DNA from: Tubulanus polymorphus
Taxonomy: Eukaryota > Nemertea > Palaeonemertea > Tubulaniformes > Tubulanidae
Assembly (NCBI RefSeq): GCF_964204645.1
Contig: NC_134026.1
Location: forward strand, 29,344,650 to 29,408,649
Length of the DNA stretch: 64,000 nt
Direction: 5' to 3'
Positions 36,107 to 56,368 of this stretch are shown here, piece after piece (within the stretch, counting starts at the first letter, position 1; each line of letters begins with the position of its first letter). The notes under the pieces were generated by a model. The model made no database searches. It was given only the letters and a program-made list of their open reading frames with translations, and was not told where the DNA came from. The position numbers were made by a program, and so were the translations under genes.

Positions 36107-38741
36107 TATCTCCGTGGTGCTTCAATTCTTCATCAAACATATGCAAACCAACTCCGCATCCGAGACGAGTCAGTTTTGTCACCATGTTTGAGAGTTCTTC
36201 GATCGACTCGTATTGTTCGGTGAGAAACTCGCTTTCTATGAAATCTTGAAGCTAAAGTGAATAATATAGATGTCTATAGTACGTGAGATCGAACGGTCAG
36301 ACAATAATTAGCGGAACTGTTGTCGTCATATTCCGATGTCCAAAAGGTATAAATTCTTTATCAGTTTAAGACTCAGACAACAGTGATAACTACCTACGTC
36401 TATATCGATTGTGTACACTGAAATATTTCAATACTTACGTTTGCATCGTCATTATCTGCACCACATTTGTGAACTGCCTTCAGTTTTTCTAGTACAACTT
36501 TCTCAAGATCCAGAGCCTGTTTTGTAGCTTCCAAAGCACCGAACCAATCGCCATTCTTTACCTAAATGAGATATGTGATCATAATAACATTTCTAATCAA
36601 TGTGAATTTTCTTGGGCAAAGGCAGAAAAAATCGAATTCTCGACCATTACGTAGTCTTCCGAATAAGAATAGGTTGGTAGATATTAATTAACTCTAACCT
36701 GTGAAGGTAATTCATTTTGAGTGGTTGATTTTACTATTCCACCTCGTCTGTTCTGATAATCCATGAACTTCTTAGCGTGTCCTCTTTCTTCGTCGGATGA
36801 TGCCTTGAAGAACTGTTCAAATCCTCGTAAACTCACATCGAAACGCTTGAAGTATGCTGCCTATAGAAATCAACATTTCATAGATTATTTCGCCGACCCA
36901 TGTTTAGCAATTTTGGATCTTTAATTCAACGTAGATATCAATCTTACCATCGATAAGTAGATATCACTGGCTTTCAATTCTTCGTGGATCTGTTCGTTTA
37001 TCTTTTGTTCGCATGCAAATCTGGGAGGTCCATTTAATCGGGAACCTAATGAAACGAAAATCCAGAATCTTTGTTTTATAATACAGTTCGGCTAAACATA
37101 TATTTGATTTTTTCTATACTTGATCGACTTTCATATGTGTTTCTGTAAATAAGGTAAAATGGATAGTCAAATTCAAATTCGAATAAGATTAAGATTTGTA
37201 ATAAATCTAAGCTAACACGTATAATGTAACACATACCGTGTTCATCGTGATCATGTTCCACTGAGGCAAATAAAATAGTTAGCAAATCACTGTATCATTG
37301 TTATATTTCACAAAGCAAATTAAACATAAGGATATCAAAGATACAGTTATATTGGGTTTATAAACATGCATTTTAGTTAAGCTGGAGTGCAAAATGAGGA
37401 AAATGATAAACAAGTGAGAAGGGAGATGCGATGGGTGACGATGATGAAGTAAATGATGAAAGTAGATAGGGGATGAATATATTACCACGTGGACAAGAAC
37501 CTGAAATGATTGGTACAACTTTATCAACCTAAAACAATCGACCGAAATAAGATGCTAAGTTCCGTTAATCTATAAAATTGTCTAACGAAATTCATATCTT
37601 CAATAGATAATGATTTAATTCAGAAAGATTACACAAAATATCCCGTCTATATTTTATGGTAAGTTATTGTCAAATTTAGAAATGAACATACCAGATTTTT
37701 TACATGGTGGAAATGCGCACCAATCATTATTTATAATAGTATTCTGTGCATCTTCATTGTTATTACTACCTGTATCTAATAAGGAAAATTATAATGAAAA
37801 ATAAATTGACCACAAAATAAAATCTCATTGATTATTTATCATAGTTCATGTATCGAATTGATGAACTGAAGAGGCGTTCTTTCTTACCGATATTACTGTT
37901 AACATCAAACGTTTCAAAACGTTCCTCGTCAAAATCCTCACCAACACTCGTCACTCCGTACGTACAACAAACCAATATTATAACCAAAAATGAAACTCGC
38001 TTCATGATTGCAGCCACCATCACCTCAAAAACCCGTCTAATTAGCATAAAAAACAGCTGATAAGCACGGCCAGAATAAAGAACCCATGGTATATTTGACG
38101 ACAACTTTAAAGTATCAAATCTCGAAAAGTATAAAATATTTTTGTTTTAGAAAAAAATTCAGTAATATAATAACCTATATCGATAGTGTAAGAGACGTAT
38201 CTATTCCAAGCATTCCCTTGCAAACTTGTGAAAAGTAAAGATGATCACATAGAGACTGAGAGAATTGACAGAGATCACGTACCTGTTACACATCGATATG
38301 TACTCAGTTCTAAATTATAATCATCATAAAGGGTTCAGTCCAAAGATCTCTTCTCACATATAGCGTTATATACTAATCAGCTGTTTGAAACAATAAAAGG
38401 CCATGACATCCGGCAGTATCTAACCTACATAAGATAGTTGATAAACAACTAACCGGATTTATACTGAAGTTGCGTAATTTCAACGCGCAATACATATTAG
38501 TGTACGTACGAAGATATCATTTTCGAGAAAAAGCAAAATCCTCTTAAAAATGTGCAATAAAGAAGACGAAATGAGATGATGAGATGAAGGAAAAACAAGC
38601 AGGGGGGTTTTATAATCTATATATACAAGTAAAAACTGTGTCGCATTTAAAATTCAAGAACTTGTTACTCTTACCTGGTGGACAGGTTGCCAAAGTAGCA
38701 GCTACAGTGCCGAATATTACGAGAACCATAAATTTCTCCAT
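36102..38741 (-). CDS. secreted ferritin, heavy-chain (ferroxidase) type, multi-exon
   Basis: Coding exons on the minus strand: 38,741-38,675 (signal peptide, alternative to 38,005-37,888), 37,775-37,692, 37,500-37,486 (15 nt), 37,260-37,237 (24 nt), 37,045-36,948, 36,860-36,699, 36,561-36,439 and 36,251-36,102. Every junction is GT-AG and in phase. Product is about 240 aa with the distal first exon, 257 aa with the proximal one. It has a hydrophobic signal, a linker with [14 protein letters not shown] and the acidic/His stretch EHDHDEH, then a complete ferritin four-helix fold. The ferroxidase ligands are present: Glu in HEELKAS, Tyr in DIYLSM, Glu and His in DEERGHAKK, Glu in LDLEKV, Gln in LTEQYES. 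It should oxidise Fe(II) and store iron as a 24-mer in secretory or extracellular spaces. Its length matches secreted and yolk ferritins of invertebrates, longer than the cytosolic form of about 175 aa. No iron-responsive element (CAGTGN loop) was seen in the leader. Confidence 0.94.
37888..38005 (-). CDS. alternative signal-peptide exon of the ferritin gene
   Basis: ATG at 38,005-38,003 opens [14 protein letters not shown], a clear signal peptide, then an acidic segment ([18 protein letters not shown]). It ends one base into a codon at donor ATCG|GTAAGA. That is phase 1, the same as the distal first exon, so either can splice to the 84-nt exon at 37,775. An acceptor-like CTAATTAG lies about 40 nt upstream (near 38,043), so it may instead be a second exon with a 5' UTR. 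TATA-like sequences lie farther upstream at 38,458-38,463 and 38,365-38,372. Confidence 0.7.
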
Positions 38742-38809
38742 CTCTTCTGTTGTTGCAGATTTCCACTCTTTTCGAACAAATCTTAGATGAATTGCCGGAG
38801 AACTGAGAA

Positions 38810-38815
38810 TTTATA
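38810..38815 (-). promoter_or_regulatory. TATA box of the distal ferritin promoter
   Basis: TATAAA on the minus strand, about 70 nt upstream of the ATG at 38,741. The predicted start site is near 38,785, giving a leader of roughly 45 nt. Confidence 0.65.
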
Positions 38816-38817
38816 GC

Positions 38818-38833
38818 CTTATCTCGTGATAAG
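38818..38833. promoter_or_regulatory. inverted pair of GATA motifs next to the TATA box
   Basis: CTTATC-TCGT-GATAAG is a palindromic arrangement of two (A/T)GATAAG sites two bases upstream of the TATA box. GATA factors drive gut and blood-cell genes in animals; binding here is inferred. Confidence 0.5.
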
Positions 38834-41082
38834 CCTCGAGCATGTACGCCCTCTATCGGTAATTAGAGGTTGCGTCGGGGGTAAAGTACAGATTAGAAAC
38901 AGTATGACTTCCAGACTATGACACGATCGTTCCGTGATTCAACAGATAATAACACAATACGTGAATAACCAAGCCTGTTTAATCTTACCTACCTCTTACT
39001 GATATCACGCTGTGTCTTACCGTTTGATTAATTAGGAAAGGAAACCAGCCTGGATCCATACAGCAGGCGTTTATTCGATCGGATTATAGACCGTTTTTAG
39101 AGTTGTTTAATTATTGACGTTTTCTTATAATGATTAGCTTATCTCTTGAAAGAAATGTCGTGTAGCCGTAATTTATTTCACGATAAGACCAATGAAAACA
39201 GTTAGAAAATAAAACAAATGTTGTCGAATGATCCTCTCGCTAGCTTTCCTCATACTATCCTCACCACGCTCTCATCTCCCATAGTTTACAAAACGTATTT
39301 TGATGTGAGACAACTTTTATTCAACTGACATTTATTTTTGGGAAAGAACATACATATACATGCATATTAAAATACGTATACAGAAAATCACAGCACCTTG
39401 ATCACTTCGCCCGATATGAAGTAAGGAATTTATACTCAATATATGTATCACAGAAATACTGCAACTGACCTAGATATTCGACCGCATATTTGGTCAGTTT
39501 CCTATCTAATGTTTTAAGCTTTCTTTAAGAAATTATGATTTGGTATGTACTCTCGAAGCGAGCTTGGATTACACTTTACGGAACTTATTATGAACAGACT
39601 TTTGATTTTACTAAATCCTAGATTGAAATACATGTACCACCCGTATATATCTAAAATGCCATTGAACATCAAATTCATAATCAATTACGTATTAACTATC
39701 CATCTAATATAGATGATAGCTTGATTATAGATCGAAGATTTATCAAATTATGTGAACTCAAAATACAATTCTCATACCATGGACGTCTATTTGATACGTC
39801 CATGCTCACACCTACTATCAGTGTTACGTATATGAAACAAGAAGACACGTAATATTTCACTTCGTAAATTTTTTAAGTTTAGTCTTACACACTTATGAAA
39901 AAGTGGTTATGAAAATTATCCAAGGTCCAGTTGCACAATGTCTCGAATTAAATCATGAGACTGGAAGTGAAATAGAACCAAATGAGCTTTATAGCTAAGC
40001 CTTAGCTGTGCAACTGTTCCCTGAATTACAACGCATTTTTAGAATATTTTGATATTGTATACACCGACCCCTGCTTCGATAATACTGATATATCGATATA
40101 ATCAATTATTGATTCAGTGATTAGTCATATTATAAAAGTACAGTCATGTAAAACCATTAAAGTTTTTAGATATAAAATATGGCCACATTAAAGACACAAA
40201 AAGCAGCATCGAAAATTACAGCAATAACTAATAAATCACTCCATTTAATCACTGAAATGAGATAGATTCCCAGTTAGATCTACTCCAAATCTACACTAAC
40301 CCGAGACAGTTATAAAAAGAAAATCTACGCCAAACGCTCCTTACGTAGTTTGTAATTTTCGCCTATTCATACAAAATTTTTCTCAAATTCACTTATCAGT
40401 AACCGCAGTTTCCACATACTTAGAAGAATTCAATCTCTCGGAAAAGCGAATAACGTTTTAAAAATACATCGCATTGACCCGTTGATCCAATGGGGCTCGC
40501 ATTGCGCGAATCACCCGAATAAAATCATGTATTATTCATAAACGAGGCATTTATGTCATTCTAACAGCAACCAGTAAATAGAAATCTGTGACATCAATAC
40601 GAGAACACAAGTATCCCCGTAATGCAAAAAGAAAAAGTATCGCCTTGCGAACGATGATAAAGCTGCATAATACCGAGAACCCTACTCGCTGACATAAACG
40701 AACCACAAAATATCAAACAAGCTTAGTGCGGTAAAAACTAGATAGCTCTGTTATCACTCTATCCTAACGACAGACCCCGAAAATGCCCAACACTGCTTCG
40801 ATACACGTTTAGCACGTGGCTCGATTTGCAATGCGACCAATAGCGAATGAAATTCGACGGTGGTATAAAATATGAAATCAATTTTTTGCTTTCTCGTTCG
40901 GTTGTGTTTCTCTAGTTTAACCATCAATGTATACATCATGTAATCTCATCTCGCATTCCGACTGATCAACCAAGTCTTATTGGTTTCCTATTCCCCTTAC
41001 ATGAAAATGGGCTCACAAAACAAATTTGTTCTTTTCGTTAGCAAGAGCTTATAATTACAGATTTCGTGCATGTAGTTGGGCT
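38834..41082. other. intergenic between ferritin and chloride-channel genes
   Basis: About 2.2 kb, AT-rich, holding the distal ferritin upstream region and the 3' UTR of the channel gene. Open frames at 40,754-40,939 and 41,026-41,208 are not supported as genes. Confidence 0.55.
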
Positions 41083-51640
<10,558 letters not shown>

Positions 51641-52991
51641 ATTTTCACCTGAAAAACCCATCGTAATTTGAGCTGCAACACGATCTCTAAAAAGAGCTGT
51701 TTTTTTTTGTTTCATGAAGCTGTGAAAATTGATTCCACCCACAGGATAGAAGTAAGTGAAGGGTTCTTCGCTGAATCCTGTCATAAGAGCTCCCTCGCAG
51801 AATCAGTAGCCTTTGGGAACCTAGAACCTGGGTTTCACATTCGAACAACAATTTTGTCATTATTTTGTGATAGGAATATTTTGTGTAGTTTCGACCCCTG
51901 GGAGATGTCCTCTCTGACAAGCTAAATACAATATGCGCACGAGTATCTCGCTGCTCAATATCAGCAAACTTCAATTGAAATTTACATCACATCCCCGTGG
52001 AATGACTTCATTTCATTTATGTCTATTCGTTTAAGTCATGCTGGTAAATGGTGACGAATACCAGGTGCTTGTCTAATGAATTTAAAATTGATAATTTATA
52101 GCGCAGAAGTCACAATAATGATGAAGTCGGAACAAAAGGAATGGCGATCCTTCGGGACCCATGCTGACTAACCATAACATTACCAAGAAACCATGAATTT
52201 AGGAACTACGAAAATGATGTTTACAAAATTCGTTTGTTTGCTGAATCATTGCTTATTTATAAGAGAAGAGAATGTTTTTCATACGATTGTTTTTGTAGAA
52301 CTGGAGTATTCAGTCCCTTGATGTAAATGTTTAATGAACTTGAACGACACTCTCCCGGCTTTAAACTCATCTGCGCTAAGAGAGAATTTGAAATGAACGT
52401 ATGTTTCTTCAGTTCGCTTTTAAGGGATTTCAGTGACTAATGGGTCAAGGTCAGCAATAGAGCTGGAAAATAGAATATTTGGTCGGAAGAAAAAGAATGA
52501 TGAATTTTATATCGACCAAACGTCAAACTTCAACCGCTTGCATCCCTTTGGCCAGCCATCCTTTGCACGGATAATGGGTGTCTTGCTTTTTCCACTAGAA
52601 TGGGAATTATTTATCCGACTGTATGGTTAGTCGGTTGTTTGACGTATTCCGCGTAAATAATTTCGAATCTATTGAATTAAGAATCAGGACACGTCCCTCA
52701 GTGTCAGGTTATAAGGTTTTTCAAGTGTTTCTTTTCTATCACGGCGTTCAAAGGGACGGACGTGCTGTACTGCGCTTTAGTAGTTATCGAAGCAATCAAC
52801 TCTATGATCCAATACCCTACCACGTGACGAAAAATTGAGTAAATTCTCTGATCGTTGCATCCGATTTTGATTTCAAAAGATGTTTCATTCAGAAGAATCC
52901 GTTACGATCTTATTGTACCGATTATAAGTTCTTATCTATTTCCCGGGTCCGGTTTTTAGTTGCCGTTGATTATCTATAACCAATATCCTTG
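51641..52991. other. upstream of the chloride-channel gene, no gene seen
   Basis: It should contain the channel promoter and 5' UTR. The exon-1 frame stays open upstream of the chosen ATG (to 51,784), but MDHSLTCKYLILAIAMTSC at 51,640 gives a proper signal peptide at the start. Other open frames (51,668-52,838) look random. Confidence 0.5.
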
Positions 52992-53153
52992 TTAACCGGG
53001 CCATGTTTTGAGGCTAGGAAACATGTTCCGTGGATCGCCCATCGACATTCCCAGTTCACCAATAAGAGACTTCAAAATATTCTCCATGTTATCTATGTAT
53101 GTACAAGGTGGAACATTTTTTCCTTCATGTGAGTAAATCTGACCAAACTCCAT
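52992..53153 (-). CDS. 53-aa small protein, unknown function
   Basis: ATG at 53,153-53,151 (context CTTTGATGG) opens 53 codons to TAA at 52,994-52,992. The peptide has strongly protein-like composition: MEFGQIYSHEGKNVPPC, then an amphipathic helix (YIDNMENILKSLIGELGM), then Met/Pro-rich MFPSLKTWPG. There is no signal peptide or membrane segment. Upstream on the same strand a consensus donor (CTCTGCAG|GTGAGT, donor at 53,478-53,477) ends a GC-richer block behind ATTTAAAT. A non-coding first exon spliced to an acceptor such as TTTTTCGTTAAG near 53,193 is plausible. It could instead be the terminal exon of a longer gene. Family not recognised. Confidence 0.45.
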   Translation of the reverse strand: MEFGQIYSHEGKNVPPCTYIDNMENILKSLIGELGMSMGDPRNMFPSLKTWPG

Positions 53154-53479
53154 CAAAGAATATTTGAAAGAAATGAATGCGCTTAACGAAAAAGTTGTTC
53201 GAGATTAAAGTGAACGAATTTGATATCAATTTTACCGAAAGAAATATCTACAGTTCTACAACTATTTGACGATACTTCTACTGCAACGCATTTGTTTGAT
53301 ACACATGCAAGATAATGAAAATTTCTAAATTGTAGATATGAAACTGCGTTTTTCAATAGAATTTACCTAAATTGGTATTCAATTTACGGTTCTCCATCAC
53401 ATATTACGCATTTTCAAGGTTTGTTTGTTTACGAACACTTTTAATTGCGAGACATTTTAATTACTAGTTTAACTCACCT

Positions 53480-54183
53480 GCAGAGATTCGACAAAAAAAT
53501 TCAATAATAGTTACATCCACCACCGATTGAACAGGCACGCGCGGCTGTTTCTGCTCAGCCGGAATTTAAATCCAGTCTCACTGTGTGTGTGTGGTGGGTG
53601 GCTGCTCTATGATCGTCACATCCAAGTGACGTAGTGACGCAACCATATCACAGCCTTCACACCAGAGAATCTGATGCTGACAGAAAAATATTCGCTCCAA
53701 TGACAACAAATAGTAAAATAGTATTCAGCCAGTCAGTCCCCTATAAAATAAACATTCAAACGGCTTCCACTTTCGAAATATATTTTGTAAATGTTAGGGG
53801 GGAGTCGTAAAATAAGACACCGATTAATAAGCAAGAGGTCCTGATTAGGATATAATTCAAGTTTACTTAGGCCTGGAAGAATTACTTCCGTCACTTTGCA
53901 TTACCGGTAAGGAACTGTAACGACAGCGCTGGAAGTAATGCTTTTACTCATTCGAGCTATAATTAGAATCAGACTCATTCCGTTAAATTGGGAATATAGG
54001 ACTCAATGTAATTACGTGACAATCAAACTGATTAGGAAATGGTCAATGATCTGACGTGAATATGGACGATACCGAGGACTAAAGCCTTGTTTACAGTGTA
54101 TGTGCTGGGTGGTCTGAGTGGGATATTTCTTGTCTATTTGTATTGATACCCTTAGGCGTGCTAGACAACCCGATATTTCTGTG
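53480..54183. other. non-coding, possible promoter of the 53-aa gene
   Basis: It contains a GT/GTG-rich stretch (53,583-53,600) and several GTGACG motifs on the plus strand near 53,620-53,640, upstream of the putative first exon ending at 53,479. No coding sequence is seen. Confidence 0.45.
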
Positions 54184-54561
54184 ATGTCACGAACCCATAA
54201 AATTTCTAGAAATGTATGTTTATATCCCTACATTCACGACGGGTTTTCATCGCATTTTTTGCCAAATAACCGTAATAAAGTCAATAAGACATCAACTTGC
54301 CTGAGGGTTTCCGATGTTTGGCGTCAAATATTAACTTGTGTAAAGCAGGAATTTCCGGATGCACAGATCCGGAACAAGGAAGCTGAAGATATGTCATACA
54401 TCGCAAGGAGAGCGACCGGTTTTTACTATATCCAGTCACCTAAACACACTAACAACAACCAAATGCACCCCGTAAAAAAGTGGGTAATGCGTAAGATGAT
54501 CCGTGGTAAAACAGGTAATAGGCCTAATCGCTATGTACAATTGGTGGCTTTCCGAGTATAA
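54184..54561 (+). CDS. hypothetical basic protein, weak call
   Basis: 125 codons from ATG at 54,184. The frame is open upstream, but this is the first ATG. The product is Lys/Arg-rich with one Trp/Cys-containing helix (VSDVWRQILTCVKQEFPDAQ) and a basic C-terminal third (KKWVMRKMIRGKTGNRPNR). No signal, membrane segment or known motif. A second frame overlaps at 54,503-54,835. The composition is more protein-like than the surrounding chance frames, but nothing independent supports it; a decayed gene is possible. Confidence 0.3.
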   Translation: MSRTHKISRNVCLYPYIHDGFSSHFLPNNRNKVNKTSTCLRVSDVWRQILTCVKQEFPDAQIRNKEAEDMSYIARRATGFYYIQSPKHTNNNQMHPVKKWVMRKMIRGKTGNRPNRYVQLVAFRV

Positions 54562-55423
54562 TCTGACAACCAACATCCGCATACGATTCGTACGAGGTTC
54601 TTGTTTCATCCACATTATCGCTACTTCAAATTACTTATTGAAAATATATCGCCTAACAGCTCATTCAGCGGATTCAATTTATTTTTCAATCATGACATGT
54701 TCGACTGCTATACGACAAAAAATCTTTGTTCTATTGAATCGTTTGAAGAAATCGCTGTTGTCACTGGTTCCGTCAGACGCAACACTGGTTGACAGGCAAT
54801 TAGAGCAAAGTTTCTATTCACACACAGAGAAATAAAATAGTTCGTCACACTATTTTTTGGTCGGTCTAAATTGATGTTTTTATGATTCCGGGTTTATCCA
54901 TCGTATGATTTTAGAACTAGATACTAGAAGAATGCATATTGTTATGAATGATTCTTAAACTTTATGAACTGGTCTATAGGGTATCTTATGTACGCGAATG
55001 TTGTCACGGTCGATGTTCTACATTAGATAAATGGTGTTAATGATCATTCGGTAAATCACCGAGGTAATGTCGACTATACGTGTTGAGGATTAATTATCAC
55101 TTTAGCGTCTCATGTGAAGCTGTCAAAACTATACAACACGAAGATTCATTCTAAGAAGAAAAAGATAGAGTCTTAATTTCACCGTATTTGAAAAGAGTTT
55201 TTATTTGATATTCTGTGCTCGTTTTACAACTCTGTCCCAACTCACTCGTAAAAACCGACCTCGTTGATATAAACCACGGTTTTACCTACACACTTACACG
55301 TTTACCCGCGGGGTTACAGGGATCAGGTGCAGTTAGAAATGCAACAGCCAGATAACGTGCTATCAAAACGCTGACATAACTCATGAAATAGTAAAAGTCC
55401 CGCAACCAAATCCAGCGTTTAGA
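54562..55423. other. non-coding, includes 3' UTR of the 55,424 gene
   Basis: A minus-strand AATAAA (TTTATT on +, near 55,200) lies about 220 nt past the stop of the minus-strand gene and is its likely poly(A) signal. Nothing else is supported. Confidence 0.5.
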
Positions 55424-56368
55424 TTATAAACGTATTTCGCTGGTTAAACGTCTGCCAATACATTTCAAGTTATTGAGATTTTCAGGACTAGAGTTCTGTA
55501 TCATTGAATTATTACAATCTACATCTGCGACTGTCATATCATATTCGGTCGAGTCTGATGACGAGAGACTTGAACTCGATTGTGAATAAGTCGCGGTGGT
55601 CGTGTATCTATACGTAATGGGTGTAATACTTATATGTAAAGATGGTTCCTGATTCCGTGTTGACTCAAAACGGTACGCGCTATTTCCGGAATCAAACTTC
55701 GTGTATTCGGCTGGTTTTTTCGTCGATGGTTTGTTCCCCACTGATGAATGATCAGAGATGCGCGGTGTTAGATTAACCGAATGACACATTGACAGAAACC
55801 CCGGTTTAGTTTTATCAGACACTAATTCGCTTAATGTATTGTTATCTGATTTGTTTGTTTCAGCTGAAGTAGCTCCGGATAAACGGATACCGTATCGTAA
55901 TGGCGGCCATTCTTCACCCGGTCGAAATAAACACGATGGTTTCCGTGACGTTTTTTCGATCTTATCCGGTTTTACTCCGATTTGAACTTTAGCCGTTGGC
56001 AAAATTAAATGGCCTTTTTGTTGCTTACATTTTACGGCAGATTTTGATTTCGTTGTTGCCATGATGTTCGTCGAAGTTTTAAAAATGTTTGGAGTTATTT
56101 TTGGAGCGATAGTTTCCTTGGCGCTGCTCGGAGGGGTAATGCCTGTAAGAGAACGCGGCTCTCCTCTACGCGCCCATTGATCGTACTGGTGATGAGAGAC
56201 GGTCACCTCTCTACTGAGTCTGGTAAAACTGCCGATACATTGCGATTCTGAATCTAATTCTGCCACATCCGAATGAGGTATTGATTTACGATTTTTCCAG
56301 TCGCGTAGTTCGTAGACGGAAAAACATCGGAACCCGTCACACATTCGTTTTTCTCTCACTTGGATCAT
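55424..56368 (-). CDS. Ser/Thr-rich disordered protein, unknown function
   Basis: 314 codons, single exon as seen, ATG at 56,368-56,366, stop at 55,426-55,424. The N-terminus (MIQVREKRMCDGFRCFSVYE) may be a short folded element. The rest is low-complexity and basic, with many S, T, K and P. It has a central block ending RPGEEWPPLRYGIRLSG and a poly-Ser stretch (SSSSLSSSDS) near residues 265-275. No membrane span or signal peptide. It diverges from the gene at 59,058 with about 2.7 kb between. No family recognised; a scaffold or cytoskeletal adaptor would be a guess. Confidence 0.6.
   Translation of the reverse strand: MIQVREKRMCDGFRCFSVYELRDWKNRKSIPHSDVAELDSESQCIGSFTRLSREVTVSHHQYDQWARRGEPRSLTGITPPSSAKETIAPKITPNIFKTSTNIMATTKSKSAVKCKQQKGHLILPTAKVQIGVKPDKIEKTSRKPSCLFRPGEEWPPLRYGIRLSGATSAETNKSDNNTLSELVSDKTKPGFLSMCHSVNLTPRISDHSSVGNKPSTKKPAEYTKFDSGNSAYRFESTRNQEPSLHISITPITYRYTTTATYSQSSSSLSSSDSTEYDMTVADVDCNNSMIQNSSPENLNNLKCIGRRLTSEIRL

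Noticed and set aside
37441-37544. Longer version of the 15-nt ferritin exon starting at an upstream acceptor ([10 protein letters not shown]...)
   Set aside because: Joined to the preceding exon in phase 1 it gives an immediate TGA. Only the 15-nt form keeps the frame.
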